DNA of 10,925 bases from an uncultured Veillonella sp. (GTDB lineage Bacteria; Bacillota; Negativicutes; Veillonellales; Veillonellaceae): the NCBI GenBank assembly GCA_900549845.1, contig URPT01000045.1:1-10925 (forward strand), in the 5' to 3' direction. The notes beneath the pieces were generated by a model. The model was not told the DNA's origin, did no database searches, and saw nothing but the letters and a program-made list of their open reading frames with translations. Both the position numbers and the translations under genes were made by a program. Below, in pieces: positions 1 to 7,309 of this stretch. Numbering within the stretch: the first letter of the stretch is position 1; every line of letters begins with the position of its first letter.

Positions 1-1
1 A

Positions 2-943
2 GAGGCAAAGGCGACTGTCATGAAGGATGGCGGTGACGATCCAGATGTGACCCATGGCAATGATGTGGAAACGACGGTGACCCTTGATGATACTGGTGAA
101 CTACGATTCCGAGCAGGCTTTGGCGTTGGGACGGTAACTAAACCGGGCCTTGCTATGCCGCCAGGAGAACCAGCCATCAATCCAGGACCTCGAGCGATGA
201 TGAAAATCGTCTTTGACGAGCATTGTGTGCATGGTCAAGGTGTAACGGTAACGGTGAGCGTGCCAAATGGTATGGTTTTAGCTAAGAAAACCTTAAATCA
301 TACACTCGGTATCGAAGGTGGTATTTCTATTATTGGAACCACTGGTATCGTTAAGCCCATGAGTGAAGAAGGATTCAAAAACTCGTTGGTGCCTCAGTTG
401 AAAGTTATGAAAGCCAATGGCTGTGAAACGGCTGTTCTCGTGCCAGGCCGTATTGGTCAGGATCTTGCGGAGCAAGTTCTGGGTATTCATAAGAACCAAA
501 TGGCAGAAACGAGTAATTTTATCGGCTTTATGCTCGAAAAAGCCGTTGAAATTGGCTTCAAGCGTATCTTGATCATCGGTCATATTGGTAAGCTAATCAA
601 ATTAGCTAGTGGTAGTTTCCACACCCACAATCGCATGAGTGATGGCCGCATGGAAAGTATCGTAGCTTATGCTGCTTTAGAAGGGGCATCCCAAGCGGTG
701 TGTGAAGAGTTATTTAATTGCCAAACCACAGAGTCTACGTTCCCTATTTTGGAGCGCGAAGGACTGAATGGTGTATACCAACGCGTTGTAGATCGTGCAT
801 CTTTGCGTAGTGAGCGATATATTGCTAACGAGGCAGAGGTAGGTATCATTATTACCACTTTAAAAGGTGAGATTTTGGCAATGGATAAGCATGCTAAAGA
901 GATAGGAGAGCTTGAACAATGGCACATACCTTGTATATCGTAG
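2..943 (+). CDS. cbiD: CbiD, cobalt-precorrin-5B C1-methyltransferase (5' partial)
   Basis: CbiD adds the methyl group at C-1 of the corrin ring from S-adenosylmethionine in the anaerobic cobalamin pathway, in the cytoplasm. The frame is open from base 2, so the true start lies upstream. The ATG at 20 is internal, because the conserved CbiD segment KDGGDDPDVTHG starts directly after it and residues before it (EAKATV) are also in frame. Another family segment is INPGPRAMM. About 313 residues are present, whereas full CbiD proteins are usually about 350-380, so some 50-60 N-terminal residues are missing. The last 25 bases overlap cbiE, which fits translational coupling in one operon. The call is firm; only the 5' end is unknown. 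Confidence 0.95.
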   Translation, partial: EAKATVMKDGGDDPDVTHGNDVETTVTLDDTGELRFRAGFGVGTVTKPGLAMPPGEPAINPGPRAMMKIVFDEHCVHGQGVTVTVSVPNGMVLAKKTLNHTLGIEGGISIIGTTGIVKPMSEEGFKNSLVPQLKVMKANGCETAVLVPGRIGQDLAEQVLGIHKNQMAETSNFIGFMLEKAVEIGFKRILIIGHIGKLIKLASGSFHTHNRMSDGRMESIVAYAALEGASQAVCEELFNCQTTESTFPILEREGLNGVYQRVVDRASLRSERYIANEAEVGIIITTLKGEILAMDKHAKEIGELEQWHIPCIS

Positions 944-1545
944 GCATTGGTCCAGGTAATCCTGATTATGTGGTACCTAAAGGCCTTAATTTAATTAAAC
1001 ATGCTACAGTATTGGTCGGTAGCGAACGGTCCTTAGAGGACTTTCAAGAGCCTGGCCAAATTACATATCCTGTAACAGGTAAGCTTAGCCTGCTAGCTGA
1101 GCAAATTGAGCGTGAGCTCAACCATCATGACGTTGTCGTTATGGTAAGTGGTGATACAGGCTACTATAGCTTGTTGCCATATTTAAAGAAGAAATTCCCT
1201 GCCAATCCTATTGAGGTTGTGCCAGGCATTAGTTCTATGACCTTTGCCTTTGCTCGACTCAATGAGGTGTGGCATGATGCGGATTTAATGAGCTTTCACG
1301 GTCGCCAACCAGCGCCTGAAAAACTCGTGTATGAAGCAGGTAAAAAGATGGGGTTCTTGACGGATCCTGAATATAATCCAGCGCATATTGCGCGTATTTT
1401 AATAGATGCAGGTTGGCCAAAAGAAACGAGAGCAGCAGCCCTTGAGCGCTTGAGCTATGATGATGAAAAAATTGTAGACTCCACGCTAGAGGTATTAACT
1501 GAGCTTGAAGGCTTTGGTCATTCTGTAATGGTGGTATTAGGATGA
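919..1545 (+). CDS. cbiE: CbiE, cobalt-precorrin-7 C5-methyltransferase
   Basis: CbiE is the tetrapyrrole-methylase (TP_methylase fold) subunit that methylates C-5 of the ring; in other bacteria it is fused to CbiT as CobL. At 208 aa it matches free-standing CbiE. Visible motifs are the N-terminal GIGPGNP (residues 9-15), SGDTG (77-81) in the SAM-binding loop, VVPGISS (100-106) and SFHGR (125-129). The start at 919 has the SD AGGAGAG at 904-910, eight bases upstream and inside cbiD. The 25-bp overlap with cbiD and the ATGA overlap with cbiT suggest coupled translation. CbiE and CbiT lie next to each other in the order of the fused CobL, which supports both assignments. Confidence 0.95.
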   Translation: MAHTLYIVGIGPGNPDYVVPKGLNLIKHATVLVGSERSLEDFQEPGQITYPVTGKLSLLAEQIERELNHHDVVVMVSGDTGYYSLLPYLKKKFPANPIEVVPGISSMTFAFARLNEVWHDADLMSFHGRQPAPEKLVYEAGKKMGFLTDPEYNPAHIARILIDAGWPKETRAAALERLSYDDEKIVDSTLEVLTELEGFGHSVMVVLG

Positions 1546-2129
1546 GACATTTTTTCGGAATTCCTGATGAGGAATTTATCCGCGGCGACGTGCCGATGAC
1601 GAAATGCGAGATTCGCAAAGCCGTTATGAACGAGGCACGCATCGAGGAGGATAGCATTGTCCTTGACGTTGGTGCTGGTACAGGCTCTATTTCTATTGAA
1701 GCAGCCTTAGCAGCTCCTAAAGGGCATGTATATGCGATTGAGCGCTTTGATAAAGGCATCGACCTTATCAATGAAAACATGAAGAAATTCAATGTAAATA
1801 ATATGACAGTTATTAAGTCCAAAGCTCCTGAAGGTATGGAAGAATTACCTGAGCTTGATGCGGTTATTATCGGCGGTAGCGCTGGCGGTATGACAGGCAT
1901 TATGGACGAGGCACAACGTCTATTAAAAATTGGTGGCCGTTTAGTTGTAACTGCTGTAACAATGGAAACTGGTTATACAATCCTTAAAGAGTTGAAAGGT
2001 CGTCCTTTCACCTATGAAGGTTACCAAATGTCCATTAGCCGTTACCGCAAGGCTGGTCCCTATCATTTGTTAGACCCATTGAGTCCAATTTTCATTGTAT
2101 CTGCAACGCGTATCGCAGAAGGAGAGTAA
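1542..2129 (+). CDS. cbiT: CbiT, cobalt-precorrin-6B C15-methyltransferase (decarboxylating)
   Basis: CbiT methylates C-15 and removes the acetate carboxyl on C-12. It is a class I Rossmann-fold methyltransferase, unlike its TP_methylase neighbours. The glycine-rich SAM motif DVGAGTGS is at residues 42-49, the motif IV-like strand AVIIGGS at 107-113 and a conserved VTAVTMET at 136-143. The length of 195 aa is normal for stand-alone CbiT. The start codon shares the ATGA at 1542-1545 with the cbiE stop, with a GGTGG at 1530-1534 as a weak SD, so it probably depends on re-initiation after cbiE. Confidence 0.95.
   Translation: MRHFFGIPDEEFIRGDVPMTKCEIRKAVMNEARIEEDSIVLDVGAGTGSISIEAALAAPKGHVYAIERFDKGIDLINENMKKFNVNNMTVIKSKAPEGMEELPELDAVIIGGSAGGMTGIMDEAQRLLKIGGRLVVTAVTMETGYTILKELKGRPFTYEGYQMSISRYRKAGPYHLLDPLSPIFIVSATRIAEGE
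2117..2126 (+). promoter_or_regulatory. Ribosome binding site that fixes the cbiF start
   Basis: AGAAGGAGAG lies four bases before the ATG at 2131. This favours that ATG over the in-frame TTG at 2095, which lies deep inside cbiT and would add 12 residues before the conserved VDVHIVGAGPGDPE start of CbiF. Confidence 0.85.
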
Positions 2130-2130
2130 T

Positions 2131-2892
2131 ATGGTTGACGTACATATCGTAGGCGCAGGCCCTGGGGATCCTGAGTTAATTACTCGCAAAGGGTATCGTT
2201 TAGTACAAGAGGCAGATGTTGTTATTTACGCTGGCTCCTTGGTAAACCCTGCTATTTTAGAGGCTTGTAAACCAGGCTGTGAAATTCATAACAGTGCTAC
2301 TATGAACCTTGATGAGGTGTTGGCTGTTATGAAAGCTTCTGTTGAGGCTGGTAAAAGCGTAGTTCGCCTTCACACAGGTGACCCTGCTATTTACGGTGCT
2401 ATTCAAGAGCAAATGGATGCACTTGCTGGCATGGGTATATCTTATGAAGTTGTGCCTGGCGTAAGTTCTTTCCTTGCTACAGCAGCAGCTTTGAAACAAG
2501 AATATACATTGCCAAATGTATCTCAAACAGTAATTATTACGCGTATGGAAGGTCGTACACCAATGCCTCCAAAGGAAAAATTGCGCATGTTAGCAGCTCA
2601 TGAAGCGACAATGTGTATTTTCCTTAGCGTTCAAATGTTAGATAAAGTAGTAGCTGAACTCATCGAGGGCGGTTATGACAAAACGACTCCAGTGGCTATC
2701 GTGGTAAAAGCGTCTTGGCCAGACCAACGCATTATCCGCGGCACATTGGAAACTATTGCGGACATCGTAGCAAAAGAAGGCGTATTGCGCCAAGCTATGA
2801 TCGTAGTAAGCCATGTATTAGATAGTGAATACGAATTATCTAAACTCTACGACAAAGGCTTTGCTCACATGTACCGCAGTGCTAAGGACTAG
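2131..2892 (+). CDS. cbiF: CbiF, cobalt-precorrin-4 C11-methyltransferase
   Basis: CbiF methylates C-11 of cobalt-precorrin-4 with SAM. The 253-aa product has the family length and a full TP_methylase motif set: GAGPGDPELIT at residues 8-18, RLHTGDPAIYGA at 79-90, VVPGVSS at 107-113 and QTVIITRMEGRTPMP at 132-146. The last of these separates CbiF/CobM from the other ring methylases. The ATG at 2131 is chosen because a strong SD precedes it and the protein then begins directly with the first beta strand. It starts one base after the cbiT stop. The product works just before CbiG, which is encoded next. Confidence 0.96.
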   Translation: MVDVHIVGAGPGDPELITRKGYRLVQEADVVIYAGSLVNPAILEACKPGCEIHNSATMNLDEVLAVMKASVEAGKSVVRLHTGDPAIYGAIQEQMDALAGMGISYEVVPGVSSFLATAAALKQEYTLPNVSQTVIITRMEGRTPMPPKEKLRMLAAHEATMCIFLSVQMLDKVVAELIEGGYDKTTPVAIVVKASWPDQRIIRGTLETIADIVAKEGVLRQAMIVVSHVLDSEYELSKLYDKGFAHMYRSAKD

Positions 2893-2893
2893 T

Positions 2894-4042
2894 ATGATGA
2901 AAGAACTAGAAACTGTTGCATCTACGACTGGAGCTAAGAAGAATAGAACGGCTATTCTCTCTGTATCTGAACGAGGTGCAAAGCTAGGTCAACGCATCAA
3001 GTCTTTGGTGGCACCCCATGCGGATTGCTTTGAAAAGGAAAACCGTCCCTCCGGTGGTGAGGCTATTTATTTCGATTCCTTCAAAAATCATATTGGACAG
3101 ATTTTCAAGGATTACGACCAAGTACTGTGTATTATGGCACTTGGTATTGTAGTGCGCATGATCGCACCATATATTGAGCATAAATCAAAGGATCCTGCAG
3201 TAGTCGTAATGGACGAAGTAGGACATCATGTGATTAGCTTATTGTCTGGTCACCTTGGGGGCGCCAACGAATGGACGCAGTCCATTTCGCTGGCCATCGA
3301 TGCGGACCCTGTTATTACAACTGCTACGGATGTAAACGGGTTGCCAGCGCCTGACGTGTTGGCGCGCCACGAGCATCTGTTGGTAGATGATTTTCAAACC
3401 TTAATCAATGTGAACTCTGCCATCGTTGGGGGAGAACAGGTTGATTATTATATCGATGCAAGCTTACCAAATGCTGAGCATTTAGAGAAAGCGGCGAAAG
3501 CTCATATTGGTGAACATGGTGTGGTTCATATTGTTTCGTTGAATCAACTAGAGTCTATTCCATGTAAGAACGAAAGCGCTGAAGAGGGATTATCTCGAGT
3601 TGTAATTACTGATAAAGTAATTGCCGAGTATGGTCACCAATTGATTTTGCGCCCTCGTACGTATACGATGGGCATTGGCTGTCGTCGAGATACGCCAAAG
3701 GAATTGATTCTTGAGGCTATACAACAATCTTTGGCAGCCCATAAGCTTTCACCAAAGAGCCTTGTAACGGCTGCATCGGTCATCGTTAAACAAGATGAAG
3801 TAGGCCTCTTAGAGGCTATGCAAATTATGGGGTGGCCTATCGTGTTCTATACACAGGACGAGATGGCACCACTCATTAAAGAAGAAGAATTAAAAGAATC
3901 TAATTTTGTAAAAGGAACTATAGGAGTAGGAAACGTATGCGAGACAACGGCATTACTAGTGGCCAAGAGCCGAACACTAATACAGCACAAAACAATTTAT
4001 CCCAAAACAACAGTAGCCATTGCACAGGTAACATCAAAGTAA
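2894..4042 (+). CDS. cbiG: CbiG, cobalt-precorrin-5A hydrolase
   Basis: CbiG opens the delta-lactone and releases the two-carbon fragment as acetaldehyde, the ring-contraction step special to the anaerobic route. The 382-aa protein shows the N-terminal domain blocks GIVVR (84-88) and VMDEVGHHVISLLSGHLGG (105-123), a variable middle, and the C-terminal domain block GIGCRRDTP (260-268). The end, with ETTALL and VAIAQ, looks like a genuine CbiG terminus. The start is the ATG at 2894, just after the cbiF stop, with AAGGA at 2884-2888 as SD; 2897 is an equally possible start. The GTG at 2825 inside cbiF is not credible. The last 106 bases also encode the N terminus of CbiH in another frame. Confidence 0.94.
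   Translation: MMKELETVASTTGAKKNRTAILSVSERGAKLGQRIKSLVAPHADCFEKENRPSGGEAIYFDSFKNHIGQIFKDYDQVLCIMALGIVVRMIAPYIEHKSKDPAVVVMDEVGHHVISLLSGHLGGANEWTQSISLAIDADPVITTATDVNGLPAPDVLARHEHLLVDDFQTLINVNSAIVGGEQVDYYIDASLPNAEHLEKAAKAHIGEHGVVHIVSLNQLESIPCKNESAEEGLSRVVITDKVIAEYGHQLILRPRTYTMGIGCRRDTPKELILEAIQQSLAAHKLSPKSLVTAASVIVKQDEVGLLEAMQIMGWPIVFYTQDEMAPLIKEEELKESNFVKGTIGVGNVCETTALLVAKSRTLIQHKTIYPKTTVAIAQVTSK
3921..3926 (+). promoter_or_regulatory. Ribosome binding site for cbiH inside cbiG
   Basis: TAGGAG lies ten bases before the ATG at 3937, with a further GTAGG at 3926-3930 closer in. In this frame no other ATG, GTG or TTG occurs between the upstream stop at 3901-3903 and the conserved CbiH core, so this site and start are the only conventional option. 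Confidence 0.6.
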
Positions 4043-4761
4043 TCGGCATTGGCCCTGGCGATGAAGAGTTTATGACGCCTCAAGCGCGCGAAGCTATCTT
4101 AGCAGCTGACCGCGTTGTAGGTTATTTGACATACCTCGACTTGATTAAAGACCTCATCGAAGGTAAAGAAACTGTAGGTACTGCAATGATGCAAGAAGTA
4201 GATCGTTGCCAACAAGCAGTTGATTTAGCAGTAGAAGGTCATCAAGTAGTTGTAGTATCCTCTGGTGACTCTGGCGTATACGGCATGGCAGGTCTTGTGT
4301 TGGAACTTGCTAATAAAGTGCCAGCAGAAAAACGCCCTTCTGTAGATATCGTGCCTGGCCTTAGCGCTGTAAACGTAGCAGCATCTGTATTGGGTGCACC
4401 ATTGATGCATGACTTTGCAGTTATTTCCTTGAGCGACTTGATGACGCCATGGGATCTTATCAAAAAACGTGCAGACCTTTGTGCACAAGGCGATATGGTT
4501 ATTTCCTTGTACAACCCACGCAGTAAAAAACGTGTTACACATTTAGATGAAGTTCGTGAAATCGTTCTTAAATACCGTGACCCTAAAACACCTGTTGGTA
4601 TCGTGCAAAAAGCAGGTCGCCCAGGCCAACATATGGTAATCTCTGATCTTGAAAACTTCACAAATGAAGAAGTAGATATGCAAACACTTGTTATCATCGG
4701 TAACAGCCAAACCTATGTTGAAAATGGTCGCATGATTACACCTCGAGGCTACAAATTATGA
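3937..4761 (+). CDS. cbiH: CbiH, C17-methyltransferase (cobalt-factor III / precorrin-3B), with N-terminal extension
   Basis: CbiH methylates C-17 and drives ring contraction with formation of the delta-lactone, using SAM. The core has GIGPG (residues 37-41), SSGDSGVYGMAG (108-119), VPGLSA (139-144), HDFAVISLSDLMTPW (158-172), YNPRS (192-196) and MITPRGY (266-272), all typical of CbiH/CobJ. The product is 274 aa, about 30 longer than usual. The extra residues 1-31 are rich in Asn, Gln, Ser and Thr and are read from DNA that also encodes the CbiG C terminus (106-nt overlap). The start at 3937 is the only ATG/GTG/TTG available in frame. A non-canonical start closer to GNIKVIG (for example ATC near 4033) cannot be excluded. 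The stop overlaps the cbiJ start as ATGA. Confidence 0.93.
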   Translation: MRDNGITSGQEPNTNTAQNNLSQNNSSHCTGNIKVIGIGPGDEEFMTPQAREAILAADRVVGYLTYLDLIKDLIEGKETVGTAMMQEVDRCQQAVDLAVEGHQVVVVSSGDSGVYGMAGLVLELANKVPAEKRPSVDIVPGLSAVNVAASVLGAPLMHDFAVISLSDLMTPWDLIKKRADLCAQGDMVISLYNPRSKKRVTHLDEVREIVLKYRDPKTPVGIVQKAGRPGQHMVISDLENFTNEEVDMQTLVIIGNSQTYVENGRMITPRGYKL

Positions 4762-5522
4762 TTTGGGTCATCGCTGGCACCTTGGATGGCCGTACCTTAG
4801 CGGTTGAAATCCAAAAACGAACTGGCGAAGATGTGCTTGTTACGGTTGTTAGCCAATATGGGGCAGAGCTTGCTGCCCATAAAGGCATTACCGTACATAC
4901 GGGCCGTCTTGACCAAGAGGCTATGCAAGACTTAATTAAGAAGCACAATGTGCGCCTATTAATCGATGCAAGCCATCCGTATGCTGCTATCGTTACGGCT
5001 ACGGCTCAAGATGCAGCAAAAGCTGAAGGTAAAGAGGTGCCATTACCAGACTATGATAAATTGCATATCGTAGTGGACGAAGTAGAAGCAGCTAATCTAG
5101 CAGGTAAATTAGCGAAGGAAAATAATAGCCATGTGTATTTGACTACAGGTAGTAAAACAATGCACATCTTTGCTAAATCTGAAGCCTTGCAAGATTGCGA
5201 AGTATGGACCCGCATTTTGCCTACTGCAGAGGTGTTACAAATGATGGAAGACCTCAATGTAAGTCCAAAACGCATTGTTGCTGTACAAGGTCCATTCTCT
5301 TACGATATGAACCGCATCATGTTCCACGATACAAAGGCGAGCGTTGTAGTTATGAAAAACTCTGGCCTTGTAGGTGGTGCTGATACAAAATTACAAGCCG
5401 CTATGGATCTTGGCATCCATGTTATTGTTATCGATCGTCCACGTGTTAAAATTGAAGGCCACGTGGTATCATCTAATGATGAATTTTTCAAATTATGGGA
5501 GGACACTAATGGATTACGTTAA
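4758..5522 (+). CDS. cbiJ: CbiJ, cobalt-precorrin-6A reductase
   Basis: CbiJ (CobK family) reduces the macrocycle of cobalt-precorrin-6A with a nicotinamide cofactor. The 254-aa protein has the N-terminal dinucleotide-binding start WVIAGTLDGR (3-12), the family block IDASHPYAA (69-77), LTTGSK (128-133), VQGPFS (176-181) and KNSGLVGGADTK (200-211), which together identify CobK/CbiJ. In most relatives an Arg-rich segment (R-x-E-R type) follows the ASHPYA block. Here the matching stretch reads EVPLPDYDKL, without those arginines. The gene overlaps cbiH by four bases and cbiC by 14, so it is inside the operon. Confidence 0.93.
   Translation: MIWVIAGTLDGRTLAVEIQKRTGEDVLVTVVSQYGAELAAHKGITVHTGRLDQEAMQDLIKKHNVRLLIDASHPYAAIVTATAQDAAKAEGKEVPLPDYDKLHIVVDEVEAANLAGKLAKENNSHVYLTTGSKTMHIFAKSEALQDCEVWTRILPTAEVLQMMEDLNVSPKRIVAVQGPFSYDMNRIMFHDTKASVVVMKNSGLVGGADTKLQAAMDLGIHVIVIDRPRVKIEGHVVSSNDEFFKLWEDTNGLR
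5497..5503 (+). promoter_or_regulatory. Ribosome binding site that fixes the cbiC start
   Basis: GGGAGGA lies five bases before the ATG at 5509. This rules out longer in-frame starts inside cbiJ (for example the ATG at 5374), which would add 45 residues with no counterpart in CbiC proteins. Confidence 0.85.
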
Positions 5523-6174
5523 AAATCCTAAAGCCATTGAAGATAAAAGTATGGAAATCATTTACGATTATGTAAAAGATTTAGGTTTAACCGATGATGA
5601 AGTACGCGTAGTATCTCGTACTGTTCATGCGTCTGGCGACGTTGAATACGCTCAACTCGTAAAAATGAGCCCTGATGCTGTTCAAAAAGGTATCGAAGCA
5701 TTAGATAATGGTGCAGATATTTATACAGATGTGGAAATGGTTCGCACAGGTATTTCTAAACCAGCTCTTAAAATTCGCGGCAACGAAGTACATTGCTTAA
5801 TTAAAGATGAAAATGTAGCTAAAATGGCTAAAGAATTAGGCGTAACACGTTCCATCGCAGCTATGCGTACATTTGGTAAACAATTAGAAGGCCAAATCGT
5901 TGCTATCGGTAATGCGCCAACAGCATTGTACGAAGTATTGCGTTTGGCTCTTGAAGAAGGCGTTAAACCAGCTCTTATCATTGGTATCCCTGTAGGCTTT
6001 GTAGGCGCTGCAGAATCCAAAGATTACTTGATGGAAGTATCCCCAGTTCCTTACATCACTGTAAAAGGCAACAAAGGTGGTAGCCCAATTGCTGCTTCCG
6101 TATGTAATGCATTGCTTTACACAGACGTAAAACGCAATGACATGCTCTTCGTAGAAGGCAAAGAGTCTAAATAA
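5509..6174 (+). CDS. cbiC: CbiC, cobalt-precorrin-8 methylmutase
   Basis: CbiC (CobH family) moves a methyl group from C-11 to C-12, giving cobyrinic acid, the last ring-modifying step before amidation. The 221-aa protein starts MDYVKNPKAIEDKS, a standard CbiC N terminus. The catalytic histidine expected in this family is His40 in SRTVHASGD. Other conserved blocks are TRSIAAMRTFGKQLEG (113-128), IGNAPTAL (133-140), GFVGAAESK (163-171) and GNKGGSPIAAS (187-197). It is the last gene of the operon in the window: a stem-loop follows 3 bases after the stop. The SD overlaps the cbiJ 3' end. Confidence 0.96.
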   Translation: MDYVKNPKAIEDKSMEIIYDYVKDLGLTDDEVRVVSRTVHASGDVEYAQLVKMSPDAVQKGIEALDNGADIYTDVEMVRTGISKPALKIRGNEVHCLIKDENVAKMAKELGVTRSIAAMRTFGKQLEGQIVAIGNAPTALYEVLRLALEEGVKPALIIGIPVGFVGAAESKDYLMEVSPVPYITVKGNKGGSPIAASVCNALLYTDVKRNDMLFVEGKESK

Positions 6175-6177
6175 TAC

Positions 6178-6219
6178 AAAACCCGAATCGTATTTTTGTA
6201 GTTCTGCGATTCGGGTTTT
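6178..6219 (+). terminator. Rho-independent terminator of the cbi operon
   Basis: A perfect 13-bp stem, AAAACCCGAATCG at 6178-6190 with CGATTCGGGTTTT at 6207-6219, closes a 16-nt loop. It lies directly after the cbiC stop. The T-run is part of the stem, and an A-run on the other side means it could also stop transcription coming from the right, although no gene here needs that. Confidence 0.85.
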
Positions 6220-6260
6220 ACTGTATATATTTTTCACAATAATTGCTAAACATAGTCAAA

Positions 6261-6285
6261 TATAATGTATTAGATCTCTTATAAT
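6261..6285 (+). promoter_or_regulatory. Candidate promoter region for the ABC importer operon
   Basis: Two perfect -10-like hexamers TATAAT occur at 6261-6266 and 6280-6285, each inside a nine-base direct repeat TATAATGTA (6261-6269 and 6280-6288). Neither has a good -35 box at the usual distance; the nearest TTG-type hexamer, TTGCTA at 6243-6248, is only 12 bases before the first. The position, between the cbi terminator and the permease gene, is right for a separate promoter, but which hexamer is used is not clear. Confidence 0.45.
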
Positions 6286-6313
6286 GTAGTTAATTTTTGA
6301 GAGGGGGGGTCAT

Positions 6314-7309
6314 ATGGCATCAAGTAATGAACGAAAATTATTTCGCGTATCAGTGATTTGTATCTTAATCATCGCCGTTATTACGAGCATGATTATATCT
6401 CTTATTTGGGGATCAACACCCGTATCATTAGCTGAGATTTGGCATACATTATGGTCTAGTGAGCTAACAGATACATCTTCACAAATTATTTGGAATATTC
6501 GATTGCCTCGCAATATTGTAGCTGCGTTAGTGGGGGCTTGTCTAGCTGTATCTGGTGCAATTTTGCAAGCAGTTATGAAAAATCCCCTAGCAGATCCACA
6601 GATTGTAGGGGTATCCTCTGGTGCTGGATTAGCTGGTGTTATCATTTTTATTTTATTTCCTGGGTATGACCATATAGTTCCGTTGGTAGCCTTTTTAGGT
6701 GCTATGGCTGCGGCGATGATGGTATATGCTCTTGCTTGGAAGAATGGTGTACGCCCAAGCCGTATCATCTTGGCTGGTGTTGCAGTGGCTGCTTTTTTAG
6801 GCTCTGGTATTTCTGCACTACTTGTATTCTATGGAGATCGTGTGCAAGGAGCCTTACTTTGGATGGTAGGGGGCTTGGCTGCACGCAGTTGGCCTCAAGT
6901 AGAGGTTCTGTTCCCATACGCGTTAGTCGGTCTTATTTTTGCCTGTTTAGGAGCTAAACGACTTACCATTTTAAGTTTAGGTGACGAAACTGCAAAGGGA
7001 TTAGGCCTTAAGGTAGAACAAACACGGTTTATTATGACTGCAGTGGCTGCTCTTTTAGCGGCTGGTGCTGTAAGTATAGCTGGGCTTATCGGATTTGTAG
7101 GTTTGGTTATTCCCCATATGTTACGTCTTATAATCGGTAATGATTATGCGTATTTACTGCCTGGATCCGCATTATTAGGTGCGTTAGTACTTGTTGTCAG
7201 TGATACAATAGGACGTGTTATGTGGAGCCCTATAGAGGTACCAGTGGGCATTATTATGGCATTCTTTGGAGCGCCGTTCTTCTTATATCTATTGAGGAGG
7301 GATAACTAA
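6314..7309 (+). CDS. FecCD/BtuC-family ABC importer permease
   Basis: This is the membrane subunit of a type II ABC importer for cobalamin, haem or iron-siderophore complexes, expected to work as a homodimer in the inner membrane. At 331 aa it has the family length and is hydrophobic throughout, which fits the usual 9-10 helices. Family segments are IRLPRNIVA (62-70), NPLADPQIVGVSSGAG (90-105), the ATPase-coupling region GFVGLVIPHMLR (260-271) and the C-terminal EVPVGIIMAFFGAPFF (308-323). The start at 6314 follows the G-rich SD GAGAGGGGGGG at 6299-6309. The ATPase gene overlaps its stop by one base. Being next to the cbi operon favours corrinoid transport (a btuC role), but sequence alone does not separate this from haem or siderophore transport. 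Confidence 0.92.
   Translation: MASSNERKLFRVSVICILIIAVITSMIISLIWGSTPVSLAEIWHTLWSSELTDTSSQIIWNIRLPRNIVAALVGACLAVSGAILQAVMKNPLADPQIVGVSSGAGLAGVIIFILFPGYDHIVPLVAFLGAMAAAMMVYALAWKNGVRPSRIILAGVAVAAFLGSGISALLVFYGDRVQGALLWMVGGLAARSWPQVEVLFPYALVGLIFACLGAKRLTILSLGDETAKGLGLKVEQTRFIMTAVAALLAAGAVSIAGLIGFVGLVIPHMLRLIIGNDYAYLLPGSALLGALVLVVSDTIGRVMWSPIEVPVGIIMAFFGAPFFLYLLRRDN

Noticed and set aside
1259..1900. A 213-codon open frame on the minus strand across cbiE and cbiT
   Set aside because: It lies opposite two clear enzymes, its translation shows no family motifs, and it is low-complexity Ser/Pro/Leu-rich as expected for an antisense shadow.
2095..2130. TTG start giving CbiF 12 more residues
   Set aside because: It lies inside cbiT without an SD, and the ATG at 2131 has a strong SD and the expected family N terminus.
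2825..2893. GTG start giving CbiG 23 more residues
   Set aside because: It overlaps the conserved end of cbiF, and the added residues are unlike CbiG; ATG 2894 follows the cbiF stop.
4242..4697. A 151-codon minus-strand open frame inside cbiH
   Set aside because: It is fully opposite conserved CbiH motifs, has no recognisable SD or domain, and is an antisense shadow.
5374..5508. ATG start giving CbiC 45 more residues
   Set aside because: The region encodes the CbiJ C terminus in another frame; the SD and family alignment point to 5509.
6220..6313. Cobalamin riboswitch ahead of the permease gene
   Set aside because: The gap is only 94 bases, far shorter than the element, and has no B12 box.
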